From Rhizobium bangladeshense (GTDB taxonomy: Bacteria; Pseudomonadota; Alphaproteobacteria; Rhizobiales; Rhizobiaceae), in assembly GCF_017357245.1 (NCBI RefSeq), contig NZ_CP071612.1, forward strand, positions 3,413,001-3,477,000: a DNA stretch of 64,000 nt, given 5' to 3'. A program made the translations under genes and the position numbers. Shown piece by piece: positions 26,647 to 35,215 of this stretch. Every line of letters begins with the position of its first letter. Position 1 is the stretch's first letter. The notes under the pieces were generated by a model that worked only from the letters and a program-made list of their open reading frames with translations, was not told where the DNA came from and made no database searches.

Positions 26647-26952
26647 CTAAAGCTTGCCCATTACCAGCTGACGAAAGCCATAGACCTCGCGCTTGCCTGA
26701 AAGCGGGATCAGCGTCACCGAGCGCGTCTGCCCGGGCTCAAAGCGTACGGCGGTTCCCGCCGGAATATCGAGCCGCTTGCCATGCGCCGCCGCGCGGTCG
26801 AAAGAAAGCCCGGCATTGGTCTCAGCGAAATGATAATGGCTGCCGACCTGCACCGGCCGATCGCCCGTATTGGAAACCTCCAGCGTGATTGTCGGCGCGC
26901 CGGCATTGAGTTCGATGTCGCCGCTAGCGGCAATGATTTCGCCCGGAATCAT
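26647..26952 (-). CDS. ureB: Urease beta subunit
   Basis: This 101-residue protein is a standard UreB, beginning [18 protein letters not shown] and containing [13 protein letters not shown] and the C-terminal [11 protein letters not shown]. It packs against UreC in the urease trimer. It follows the DUF1272 gene by 10 bp. Confidence 0.96.
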   Translation of the reverse strand: MIPGEIIAASGDIELNAGAPTITLEVSNTGDRPVQVGSHYHFAETNAGLSFDRAAAHGKRLDIPAGTAVRFEPGQTRSVTLIPLSGKREVYGFRQLVMGKL

Positions 26953-26962
26953 CCAGTTCTCC

Positions 26963-27214
26963 TTAAGCCGCCCTGGGCGTGCAGCCCTCGGCCTTCAGCA
27001 CACGTTTCGTCGACGCCGGATTTTTGGCAAGCATGGCGGCCGGCCGGATGGGCCTGGCGACGAGATTGCCGCCGCAATTTGGGCAGAGACCTTTCAGCAC
27101 ACCGTCAACGCAATCGGCGCAGAAGGTGCATTCATAGGTGCAGATCCGCGCCTCCATGCTCTCCGGCGGCAGATCCTTGTCGCAACATTCGCAATTGGGC
27201 CTGAGCTCCAGCAT
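26963..27214 (-). CDS. DUF1272 small zinc-ribbon protein
   Basis: This 83-residue protein has a cysteine cluster typical of DUF1272: CECCDKDLP, then [25 protein letters not shown]. These pairs should bind one or two zinc ions. It lies between ureA and ureB. The family is known from genomes only, and the role is unknown. Metal handling for urease is a guess. Confidence 0.88.
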   Translation of the reverse strand: MLELRPNCECCDKDLPPESMEARICTYECTFCADCVDGVLKGLCPNCGGNLVARPIRPAAMLAKNPASTKRVLKAEGCTPRAA

Positions 27215-27223
27215 ATCCTCTCC

Positions 27224-27526
27224 TTACCTGATCGGTTCGTGCACGGTGACGAGCTTGGTGCCATCTGGGAAGGTCGCCTCCACCTGCACGTCGTGGATCA
27301 TTTCGGCAACGCCCTCCATCACTTGGTCGCGACCGATCACATGGGCGCCAGCCTCCATCAGCTCGGCGACCGGACGGCCGTCGCGAGCGCCTTCGACGAC
27401 GAAATCGCTGATCAGCGCAATCGCTTCGGGATAGTTCAGCTTGACGCCGCGCTCTAGCCGCCGCCGCGCCACCATCGCCGCCATCGATATCAGCAGCTTG
27501 TCTTTTTCTCTCGGAGTGAGGTTCAT
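27224..27526 (-). CDS. ureA: Urease gamma subunit
   Basis: This 100-residue protein is a standard UreA ([46 protein letters not shown]). I used the ATG at 27526, which is the family start; the frame is open further upstream to 27589. It is followed by the DUF1272 gene with a 9-bp gap. Confidence 0.97.
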   Translation of the reverse strand: MNLTPREKDKLLISMAAMVARRRLERGVKLNYPEAIALISDFVVEGARDGRPVAELMEAGAHVIGRDQVMEGVAEMIHDVQVEATFPDGTKLVTVHEPIR

Positions 27527-27554
27527 TGCTTGCCCATCTGCTTCGTGCTTGAAT

Positions 27555-28376
27555 TCATAGATTCCAGACTTTCGGCACAGGCGCACCATTGCGCAAGGTG
27601 GAAATGACCGGGATCAGGACATTTCTGAGCGAGAAGCCGTCGGCTGCGGCAAGGCGCACAACGAGCTTGTCGTTCCAGGCGCTTGCGCCGCCCATCGGCC
27701 CTTCGACGAGCGGCCGCACCCGGCCGAGATAGGCTTCTGCTAGCGGACCGGCATATAGCAGCGTCGCGAACGCGACCTGCCCGCCGAGCACCGCCTGGCG
27801 CGCTGCCAATGCCGCGACGCGCTCGGAAAGCCGGAGCTCCTCGGCATGGATCAGCCGGCCCGAACGGCGGATACGCCAGCGGTCGCGAAAGAGCCCCGTC
27901 TCCACCGCCTCGCCCATCGCCTTGCGGCCGAGCAGCACCGCCTCGACGGCCAGGAATTCGCCGCGCTCGTCAAGATCGACATCGAGCCGGCGGAATAGTG
28001 AGGCGCGGTCGAAGAGGATCGTCTCCTGCGGCAGCCAGTCGACGCGCGCTCCCGCTCCAACTTCGATGCGGGTCGTCACCTCGGCGGTTCCAGCCGATGC
28101 CCTATAGATCTTCTCACAGGCCTGGGTGGTGACATCGATCTTCGTGCCGGCGCCGGCAACGACGCTCCAATTCATCCGGTCGCCGCCGGTCAGCCCGCCT
28201 GATGTGTTGATGATGACGGCTTCCATCGAACCATCGAAAGTATCGGGCAGACGGATCTTCGCCGCGCCTTCCTGATAGAGCTCACGGATGCGCGTGCGGC
28301 CATCGAGCAGCCTTGCCGCCAGATGCCCGCGTCCCTCCGCTCTTTGCGGTCTCGAACTTGCCGCCGCGATCGTCAT
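27555..28376 (-). CDS. ureD: Urease accessory protein UreD
   Basis: This 273-residue scaffold protein has the recognisable UreD parts [38 protein letters not shown] and [22 protein letters not shown]. UreD binds apo-urease and recruits UreF and UreG. The ATG at 28376 fits the family length; the open frame reaches 28436. It leads the ure genes and follows urtE by about 150 bp, a gap with no terminator that I can see. Confidence 0.95.
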   Translation of the reverse strand: MTIAAASSRPQRAEGRGHLAARLLDGRTRIRELYQEGAAKIRLPDTFDGSMEAVIINTSGGLTGGDRMNWSVVAGAGTKIDVTTQACEKIYRASAGTAEVTTRIEVGAGARVDWLPQETILFDRASLFRRLDVDLDERGEFLAVEAVLLGRKAMGEAVETGLFRDRWRIRRSGRLIHAEELRLSERVAALAARQAVLGGQVAFATLLYAGPLAEAYLGRVRPLVEGPMGGASAWNDKLVVRLAAADGFSLRNVLIPVISTLRNGAPVPKVWNL

Positions 28377-28528
28377 ATCGTTCCTTTCGGTCGCGCGATC
28401 GGAGTTCCATTCAATCGCGAGGATGACGGAATGCAAGCAATTCTCGTGCCGCCCGACCGGGCCTCACGGCGCGCGCAAGAGACCAGTGCGCCGCTGCTCC
28501 CTCTGCTGTTAAATGAGGCATTTGCCGA

Positions 28529-29242
28529 TCAGACAGTCAGATGACGGCGCGCCTCCGGCGTATCCAGCGTCTCGGCGGGCCCTTGATGCACGATCTCGCC
28601 CCGATCCATGATGTAGACATAGTCGGCAAGCTCCCGGCAGAAATCCAGATATTGTTCGACGAGCAGGATCGCCATGCCGGTGGAATCGCGGAGATATCGG
28701 ATCGCCCGGCCGATATCCTTGATGATCGAGGGCTGGATACCCTCCGTAGGCTCGTCGAGCACGAGAATTCTCGGCCGTGTCACCATGGCGCGTCCGATCG
28801 CCAACTGCTGCTGCTGTCCGCCGGAAAGATCGCCGCCGCGACGCGACAGCATCGATTTCAGAACCGGGAACAGACTGAAGATGTCGTCGGGAATATTGCG
28901 GTCGCGGCGGCCAAGCGGCGCAAAGCCGGTTTCGAGATTTTCCTTCACGGTAAGCAGCGGAAAGATTTCGCGTCCCTGCGGCACGTAGCCGATGCCGTGC
29001 TTGGCACGGGCAAAGGGCGGCAAACCGTTAAGCTTCGTATCGTTGAAGGTGACGGTGCCGGCCGACAGCGGGTGCTGGCCGGTGACAGCGCGCAACAGCG
29101 AGCTCTTGCCGACGCCGTTGCGGCCCAGCACGCAGGTGATCTTGCCCATCTCCGCCTTGATGGAGATGCCGCGCAAAGCCTGCGCCGCGCCATAATGCAG
29201 ATTTGCGTTTTCGACTGTCAGCATCCGTTTACCCGTTCCCAT
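28529..29242 (-). CDS. urtE: Urea ABC transporter ATP-binding protein UrtE
   Basis: This 237-residue LivF-like ATPase has the Walker A motif GRNGVGKSS, the signature LSGGQQQQLAIGRAM, the Walker B ILVLDEPTEGIQPSI and the VEQYLDF switch region. The start at 29242 overlaps the previous stop (TGATG). A second ATG at 29224 (MLTVENANLHYG) is closer to the usual family start. It works with UrtA-D to import urea across the inner membrane. Confidence 0.95.
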   Translation of the reverse strand: MGTGKRMLTVENANLHYGAAQALRGISIKAEMGKITCVLGRNGVGKSSLLRAVTGQHPLSAGTVTFNDTKLNGLPPFARAKHGIGYVPQGREIFPLLTVKENLETGFAPLGRRDRNIPDDIFSLFPVLKSMLSRRGGDLSGGQQQQLAIGRAMVTRPRILVLDEPTEGIQPSIIKDIGRAIRYLRDSTGMAILLVEQYLDFCRELADYVYIMDRGEIVHQGPAETLDTPEARRHLTV

Positions 29243-29760
29243 CAGTTCATCAGGCTACGCCTCAGCGTCTGCAGGGCGTAGTCCTGTTCTTTCGTTCTCT
29301 CGCCGCCGACAGCGGCCACATCCTCGGCAATACCGATCAGTTGCTGACGCTCCTCCATGTCGAGCGTCTTCATCCAGAGGTCCCGGAACCGGCGGATCGG
29401 ATCTTCGGGACTGGTGACGTTCTTGGACGCCCACTCGCCGAAAACCAGAACCTCTTCCATGTCGCCCGGCCGCAAGATGCCTTTCATGCGGCCGCGGATG
29501 ACATCCTTCGCCGCGTCGGCATACATCGGCTTCTCCTTGGCAAGGCAGAAGAAGAAGGCCACCGCCGCAATCGCCGGATCAGCAATCGAAGCCAGCGGCG
29601 CCGCCTCCGCCTGCTTGCGGCGCTTTCCGCGCTTATAAGCACCCCGCATCCGCTCGACGGAATCGATGATCTCGTTTCCCGCCTCACGCACCATTTTGAA
29701 ACGCCAATACCAGATGACCGCACCGCTGACCGCGGCGACCAGAATACCGAGAAAAGCCAT
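29242..29760 (-). CDS. Unknown protein inserted between urtD and urtE
   Basis: This 172-residue protein has an N-terminal membrane helix (FLGILVAAVSGAVIWYW) and a charged stretch (RMRGAYKRGKRRKQ). It ends in a helical domain of about 110 residues (IADPAIAAVAFFFCLAKEK; MEEVLVFGEWASKN; MDEERQQL-like end) that resembles a TerB/DnaJ-type helical fold. The fold suggestion is weak. It overlaps urtE by one base (TGATG), so it is made with the transporter. It is not part of the standard five-gene urt set. Confidence 0.75.
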   Translation of the reverse strand: MAFLGILVAAVSGAVIWYWRFKMVREAGNEIIDSVERMRGAYKRGKRRKQAEAAPLASIADPAIAAVAFFFCLAKEKPMYADAAKDVIRGRMKGILRPGDMEEVLVFGEWASKNVTSPEDPIRRFRDLWMKTLDMEERQQLIGIAEDVAAVGGERTKEQDYALQTLRRSLMN

Positions 29761-29836
29761 GCTGAAACCCCACGATAAAACCCCCTCGTTTTAGAGCTTG
29801 TTCTGTCGTCGGGTTCAAGCCTTCAAGTTGCACTGG

Positions 29837-30601
29837 TCACCGCCCCAGATAGTTCTCGATCACCTTCGGATCCGAACTCACGAAATCGATCGACCCTTCC
29901 GCGAGCACCGACCCTTCCGCGAGGCAGGTAACTTTGACGCCGAGGTCACGGATGAAGCCCATGTCGTGTTCGACGACGACGACCGACCGGGTCTTGGCAA
30001 TATTCTTGAGCAGGACCGCAGTCTCCGCCGTCTCCGCATCCGTCATGCCGGCAACAGGCTCGTCGACGAGGAGCAGCTTCGGCTCTTGCGCCAGGAGCAT
30101 GCCGATCTCGAGCCACTGCTTCTGCCCGTGCGAGAGATTGGCGGCCAGCTCGTCGTGCCGGTGCGTCAGCCGCACCGTTTCCAGGATCTCTTCGATGCGC
30201 GCCCTGTCTTCGCCCGAAAGCCGGTATAACAGCGTCGAAAACACTCCGCGCCGGCGGTTCAGCGCCAATTCCAGATTGTCCCAGACCGTGTGGCTTTCGA
30301 ATACCGTCGGCTTCTGGAATTTTCGGCCGATGCCGAGCTGAGCGATGTCAGCCTCATCCTTGGTCGTAAGATCGATGGTACCATTGAAGAACACCTCGCC
30401 CTCATCGGGCCGGGTCTTGCCGGTGATGATGTCCATCATCGTCGTCTTGCCGGCGCCATTCGGGCCGATGATGGCGCGCAGTTCGCCGGGTTCGATGACG
30501 ATCGACAAGGAATTCAGCGCCTTGAAACCATCGAAGGAAACGGAGACGCCGCTGAGATAGAGCACGCTGTTCGGTTTGACGTCGGGAATCATGGAGTTCA
30601 C
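29837..30601 (-). CDS. urtD: Urea ABC transporter ATP-binding protein UrtD
   Basis: This 254-residue LivG-like ATPase has the Walker A motif GPNGAGKTT, LSHGQKQWLEIGMLLAQEP as signature, the Walker B LLLVDEPVAGMTDAE and the VVVEHDMGFIRDL switch. The LSHGQKQWLEIGM form is typical of UrtD. It overlaps urtC by 4 bp. Confidence 0.96.
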   Translation of the reverse strand: MNSMIPDVKPNSVLYLSGVSVSFDGFKALNSLSIVIEPGELRAIIGPNGAGKTTMMDIITGKTRPDEGEVFFNGTIDLTTKDEADIAQLGIGRKFQKPTVFESHTVWDNLELALNRRRGVFSTLLYRLSGEDRARIEEILETVRLTHRHDELAANLSHGQKQWLEIGMLLAQEPKLLLVDEPVAGMTDAETAETAVLLKNIAKTRSVVVVEHDMGFIRDLGVKVTCLAEGSVLAEGSIDFVSSDPKVIENYLGR

Positions 30602-31761
30602 TCCGCTGCCTGGATTTTCGGCTCGATGCCGTCTTCCTGCGTCGCTGGCGGCGCAGCCTCGGAGACGGCTTTCCGCCTGCCGAGATGGTGGGTGATCGTG
30701 CCGACTACGCCCTTCGGCAGGAACAGCGTGACGGCGACGAAGAGGCCGCCGAGCGCAAACAGCCAGATTTCCGGGAAGAGGCCGGTAAAGATGGTCTTGC
30801 CGCCATTGACGAGGATCGCGCCGATGATCGGCCCGATCAGCGTCCCCCGTCCGCCGACCGCCGTCCAGATGACGACCTCGATCGAATTGGCAGGCGCGAA
30901 TTCGCCGGGATTGATGATGCCCACCTGCGGCACATAGAGCGCGCCGGCGATGCCCGCCATCATCGCCGAGACGACGAAGGTGAAGAGCTTGAAATGCTCG
31001 ACGCGGTAGCCGAGGAAGCGGGTGCGACTTTCCGCATCGCGCACGCCGACGAGCACCTTGCCGAACTTCGAACGCACGATCGCCGAGGCGATCGCGAGCG
31101 ACAGCGCCAGGAAGATCGCGGTCGCGGCAAAGAGGCTGGCGCGCGTGCCATTGGCCTGGATGTTGAAGCCGAGGATGTCCTTGAAATCGGTCATGCCGTT
31201 ATTGCCGCCGAAACCCATGTCGTTGCGGAAGAAGGCAAGCAACAGCGCATAGGTCATCGCCTGGGTGATGATCGAGAGATAGACGCCGTTGACGCGCGAG
31301 CGGAAGGCGAACCAGCCGAAGACGAAGGCGAGCAGACCGGGCACGAGGAGCACCATCAGGGCCGCGAACCAGAACTGATCGAAGCCGTACCAGAACCAGG
31401 GCAATTCCTTCCAGTTCAGGAACACCATGAAGTCCGGCAGGATCGGGTCGCCGTAGACACCGCGGGGACCGATCTGGCGCATCAGATACATGCCCATCGC
31501 ATAACCGCCGAGTGCAAAGAAGGCGCCGTGGCCGAGCGAAAGGATGCCGCAGAAACCCCAGACGAGATCGAGCGCCAGCGCCAGCAGCGCATAGGTAAGA
31601 TACTTGCCGAATAGTGCCATGATGTAGGTCGGCACGTGCAGCGGATGGCTGGGGCCGGTCGCAAGGTTCAGCGCCGGCACGAGAATGGCGATCGCCAGCA
31701 GCAGGGCGACGGCGAAGGAGATCCTGCGATCGAGAGACCGGAGAAGGAAGGCCGTTATCAT
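30598..31761 (-). CDS. urtC: Urea ABC transporter permease UrtC
   Basis: This 387-residue LivM-like permease has many membrane segments and the typical LALDLVWGFCGILSLGHGAFFALGGYAMGMYLM and YVPQVGIINPGEFAPANSIEVVIWTAVGGRGTLIGPIIGA segments. The C-terminal tail is hydrophilic (EAAPPATQEDGIEPKIQAAE). It overlaps urtB and urtD by 4 bp each, so translation of all three is coupled. Confidence 0.95.
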   Translation of the reverse strand: MITAFLLRSLDRRISFAVALLLAIAILVPALNLATGPSHPLHVPTYIMALFGKYLTYALLALALDLVWGFCGILSLGHGAFFALGGYAMGMYLMRQIGPRGVYGDPILPDFMVFLNWKELPWFWYGFDQFWFAALMVLLVPGLLAFVFGWFAFRSRVNGVYLSIITQAMTYALLLAFFRNDMGFGGNNGMTDFKDILGFNIQANGTRASLFAATAIFLALSLAIASAIVRSKFGKVLVGVRDAESRTRFLGYRVEHFKLFTFVVSAMMAGIAGALYVPQVGIINPGEFAPANSIEVVIWTAVGGRGTLIGPIIGAILVNGGKTIFTGLFPEIWLFALGGLFVAVTLFLPKGVVGTITHHLGRRKAVSEAAPPATQEDGIEPKIQAAE

Positions 31762-33383
31762 GCTTCCACCGCCCTTCCTTTGAGTGCGAAGAGCCCGCGC
31801 GGGCGCTTCTGGATGAAGAGAATGATGAGGACGAGCACCAGGATCTTGCCGAGGACGGCGCCGGCGAAGGGCTCGAGGAACTTGTTGACGACACCGAGCG
31901 ACAGCGCGCCAACCAACGTGCCCCAGAGATTGCCGACGCCGCCGAAGACGACGACCATGAAGCTGTCGATGATGTAGTTCTGGCCGAGGTTCGGCGAGAC
32001 ATTGTCGATCTGCGAGAGCGCCACGCCGGCCATTCCGGCGATGCCGGAGCCGAGCGCGAAGGTGAAGGCATCGACCCAGCCGGTCCGGATGCCCATCGAC
32101 GAGGCCATGCGCCGGTTCTGCGTCACCGCCCGCATCTGCAAACCGAAAGCAGAGCGCTTGAGCAGCATCAAGAGCGTCAGGAATACCACCAGCGAGAAAA
32201 CGATGATCCAGAGCCGGTTCCAGGTGATGACGAGACCGCCGAAATCGAAGGCGCCGGACATCCAGCTTGGATTGCGGACCTCGCGATTGGTCGGGCCGAA
32301 ATAGCTCCGGATTGCCTGCTGCAGGATCAGCGAAACGCCCCAGGTGGCAAGCAGGGTTTCCAGCGGCCGGCCGTAGAGATAGCGGATTACCGATCGTTCG
32401 ATAACGAGGCCGACGAAGCCGGTGAAGATGAAGGCGGCCGGCACGGCGAATGCCAGCGTATGATCGGCAAGCGAGGGGAAGGCCGAAGCGATTGTTTCCT
32501 GCACGACATAGGTCGTGTATGCGCCGATCATCACCATCTCGCCATGCGCCATGTTGATGACGCCCATGACGCCGAAGGTGATGGCAAGGCCGATCGCGGC
32601 CAGCAGCAGCACCGAGCCGAGCGACAGGCCGTACCAGACGTTCTGGACGACATCCCAGAGCGCCAGGTCGCGGTTGATTGCATTGATCTCCGCCTGGATC
32701 GCGGGTTTCAGATCATCAGGCGCACTTGCCATCGCCGTCGTCAGGATCGTCAACGCATCGCGACCGCCGCGGGTGGCGATCGTATCGATCGCGGCTTTCT
32801 TTTCCTCGCTGCCGGCATCGCTCTTCAGCGTCATCACGGCGCGCGCCGCTTCCATCGTGTTTTTGATCTCGCCGTCCTTCTCGCCCGAAAGAGCCGAGTT
32901 CAGAAGATCGAGATTGGCGGGATCGGCATCCCTGAGCATGCCCTCAGCCGCAGCGAGCCGCGCGGAGCGATCCGGGCTCAGAAGCGTCAGCTGGCTCATC
33001 AACGTCGTGATCGTGGTGCGCAGCGCATTGTTGATCTTGACCTTCGACATCATGTCGGGGTCGACATCGGCGACCGCCTCGCCGGTTATCGGATCGGAAT
33101 AGACAGGCTCGTCATCCGTGCCGCCCAGAACAAGAACGGGACCGCCTTCCGAATTGACGTAGAGCTGGCCATCGCTCAACTGCTGCAGGATCTGGCTGAC
33201 CTGCGGATCCCCCGAAGCGGCGAGCGCCCGGATGGCCGCGTCGCGCTCGGGAAAGCCGCCGACGCCGAGCGCATCGACGAGAGTGTGCACGTCGCCCTCG
33301 GCGCGAAGGCTGCTTACCGAAAGAGTGAGGCCCGAAAGCATCAGGCAAAAAGTCAGAAGGAAAATCTTGATGGCGCGAAACAT
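31758..33383 (-). CDS. urtB: Urea ABC transporter permease UrtB with large periplasmic N-terminal domain
   Basis: This 541-residue protein has a signal-peptide-like start (IFLLTFCLMLSGLTLSVSSLRA). About 220 helical residues follow, with HEAT-like features ([52 protein letters not shown]). The LivH-like permease core starts near WYGLSLGSVLLLAAIGLAITFGVMGVINMAHGEMVMIGAY. The long N-terminal part occurs in many proteobacterial UrtB proteins and has no firm role. The gap to urtA holds a stable hairpin. Confidence 0.95.
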   Translation of the reverse strand: MFRAIKIFLLTFCLMLSGLTLSVSSLRAEGDVHTLVDALGVGGFPERDAAIRALAASGDPQVSQILQQLSDGQLYVNSEGGPVLVLGGTDDEPVYSDPITGEAVADVDPDMMSKVKINNALRTTITTLMSQLTLLSPDRSARLAAAEGMLRDADPANLDLLNSALSGEKDGEIKNTMEAARAVMTLKSDAGSEEKKAAIDTIATRGGRDALTILTTAMASAPDDLKPAIQAEINAINRDLALWDVVQNVWYGLSLGSVLLLAAIGLAITFGVMGVINMAHGEMVMIGAYTTYVVQETIASAFPSLADHTLAFAVPAAFIFTGFVGLVIERSVIRYLYGRPLETLLATWGVSLILQQAIRSYFGPTNREVRNPSWMSGAFDFGGLVITWNRLWIIVFSLVVFLTLLMLLKRSAFGLQMRAVTQNRRMASSMGIRTGWVDAFTFALGSGIAGMAGVALSQIDNVSPNLGQNYIIDSFMVVVFGGVGNLWGTLVGALSLGVVNKFLEPFAGAVLGKILVLVLIILFIQKRPRGLFALKGRAVEA

Positions 33384-33437
33384 CGGCTCTCTCGCCTGGA
33401 TTGTCGTCGGCCTTGCGGCACAGCGGTAAGGACGGAG

Positions 33438-33466
33438 CTTCCGCCCGGATCAGCTCCGGGCGGAAG
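33438..33466 (-). other. Intercistronic hairpin between urtA and urtB
   Basis: A perfect 12-bp stem (CTTCCGCCCGGA / TCCGGGCGGAAG) with a 5-base loop lies in the 112-bp gap, with no following T run on the minus strand. It probably protects the urtA message or lowers read-through, so that more binding protein than permease is made. That role is an inference from similar operons. Confidence 0.75.
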
Positions 33467-33495
33467 TCTTCGGGCTGTCAACGGTTGGGCCCTGC

Positions 33496-34788
33496 TCAGG
33501 AGCCCTTGCCGCCGCACTTGCCGGTCGCGACATTGAAGTTGCCGCAGGAGAGAGGCTTGCGCCAATCGGAGATCAGGTCCTTGGAGTCGGGCAGGTAGTC
33601 GGACCATTCGTCGCCGACGACGGCGGGCGTCTGCTGGACGATTTCGAACTGGCCATCGGCCTGGATTTCACCGATCAGCACCGGCTTGGTGATGTGATGG
33701 TTCGGCATGACGGTGGCATAGCCGCCCGAGAGGTTCGGAACGGTGACGCCGATAATGGTGTCGAGAACGGCATCGGTATTGGTGGTGCCGGCGGCCTGGA
33801 CGGCCTTCACCCAAGCGTTAAAGCCGATATAGGCGGCTTCCATTGGGTCGTTCGTCACGCGCTTGTCGTTCTTGGTGAAGGCATGCCATTCCTTGATGAA
33901 CTTCTTGTTGGCCGGGCTTTCAACGGACTCGAAGTAGTTCCAGGCGGCGAGATGGCCGACGAGCGGCTTGGTATCGAGACCGGCAAGCTCTTCTTCGCCG
34001 ACCGAGAAGGCTACGACCGGGATGTCGGTCGCTTTGATGCCTTGGTTGCCGAGCTCCTTGTAGAAAGGAACGTTGGCGTCACCGTTGATGGTGGAGACGA
34101 CGGCGGTCTTCTTGCCGGCCGAGCCGAATTGCTTGATCTTGGCCACCTCGGTCTGCCAGTCGGAGAAGCCGAACGGCGTGTAGTTTACGAGAATGTCTTC
34201 CTTCGGGATGCCCTTGGATTCGAGATAGGCTGCAAGAATCTTGTTGGTCGTGCGGGGATAGACGTAGTCGGTGCCTTCGAGCACGAAACGCTTCACGCCC
34301 TCGGTGTTCATCAGATAGTCGACAGCCGGGATCGCCTGCTGGTTCGGAGCCGCACCCGTATAGAAGATGTTGCGCGACGATTCCTCGCCCTCATACTGCA
34401 CGGGATAAAAGAGGAGCGAGTTCAGCTCTTCGAAGACGGGCAGGACGGATTTGCGCGAGGACGACGTCCAGCAGCCGAAGACGGCGGCAACCTTGTCCTT
34501 TTCGATCAGTTCGCGTGCCTTTTCGGCAAAGAGCGGCCAGTCGGAGGCCGGATCGACGACGACGGCTTCGAGCTTCTTGCCCAGAAGGCCGCCCTTCTTG
34601 TTCTGCTCGTCGATGAGCATCAGCATGGCGTCTTTCAGTGTGGTTTCGGATATCGCCATCGTGCCGGACAGCGAATGCAGCACACCGACCTTGATCGTAT
34701 CGTCTGCAGCAACCGCACCGCTGAAGGCAGCCGACGCCGCCATGACGGCACTGAGCGCGGCACCTGCAATTGTGGTTTTGAGATTCAT
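33496..34788 (-). CDS. urtA: Urea-binding protein UrtA
   Basis: This 430-residue periplasmic binding protein has a signal peptide (IAGAALSAVMAASAAFSGAVAA). The mature part is typical of UrtA/FmdD-type proteins: IKVGVLHSLSGTMAISETTLKDAMLMLIDEQNKKGGLLG, FGCWTSSSRKSVLPVFEELNSLLFYPVQYEGEESS, NYTPFGFSDWQTEVAKIK. The ATG at 34788 has a GGGGAG ribosome site and begins the signal peptide; the open frame reaches 34953 only by chance. It is the first gene of the urea cluster. Confidence 0.96.
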   Translation of the reverse strand: MNLKTTIAGAALSAVMAASAAFSGAVAADDTIKVGVLHSLSGTMAISETTLKDAMLMLIDEQNKKGGLLGKKLEAVVVDPASDWPLFAEKARELIEKDKVAAVFGCWTSSSRKSVLPVFEELNSLLFYPVQYEGEESSRNIFYTGAAPNQQAIPAVDYLMNTEGVKRFVLEGTDYVYPRTTNKILAAYLESKGIPKEDILVNYTPFGFSDWQTEVAKIKQFGSAGKKTAVVSTINGDANVPFYKELGNQGIKATDIPVVAFSVGEEELAGLDTKPLVGHLAAWNYFESVESPANKKFIKEWHAFTKNDKRVTNDPMEAAYIGFNAWVKAVQAAGTTNTDAVLDTIIGVTVPNLSGGYATVMPNHHITKPVLIGEIQADGQFEIVQQTPAVVGDEWSDYLPDSKDLISDWRKPLSCGNFNVATGKCGGKGS

Positions 34789-35215
34789 CTGATTGAACTC
34801 CCCTCTCTTGTTCCGCAACAGGCCGGAAACGGAAATTACTGTTGCCGATGGGACTATCGGGTGCTGCAGCGCGAAAACACATACGCAAAATGACGTAGGC
34901 GCAGGGGGCAAACGCGCATGTAAGAGGAGGAGGGGCGCCCCGCCCCAGAGCATGGCGTTCCGATTGCCGGTGGAATTATCCGCTGATCGTCAGGCTGGCC
35001 GAGGTCGGGCTGCACTGAGGCGGCAAAGGCTCAAAGCAGACATTGGTGTAATGGTTGAACGAACAGCGCGAGAGTTAGAGCGCTCATGCGACAGACCGCT
35101 TTCAAAAATATCGCCGTTCTGTGAACCCGCCGGTGTTCCGCCTCTTGCCTTTCCCGCTCATCCCGCCAAAACTGCCCGGAAGACGATAAGCTAACCGGAG
35201 CGCCGGAAAGAGGGC
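34789..35215. promoter_or_regulatory. Divergent promoter region between urtA and the permease-like sensor kinase
   Basis: These 427 bp separate urtA (minus) and the hybrid kinase (plus) and should hold both promoters. I see a GGGGCGCCCC palindrome at about 34933-34942 and a TTCCG/CGGAA pair at about 34811-34828. I looked for a sigma-54 -24/-12 element and found no good match. No gene is supported here. Confidence 0.5.

Noticed and set aside
34789..35215. Sigma-54 promoter for urtA or the kinase
   Set aside because: No GG-N10-GC element with good flanks was found on either strand.
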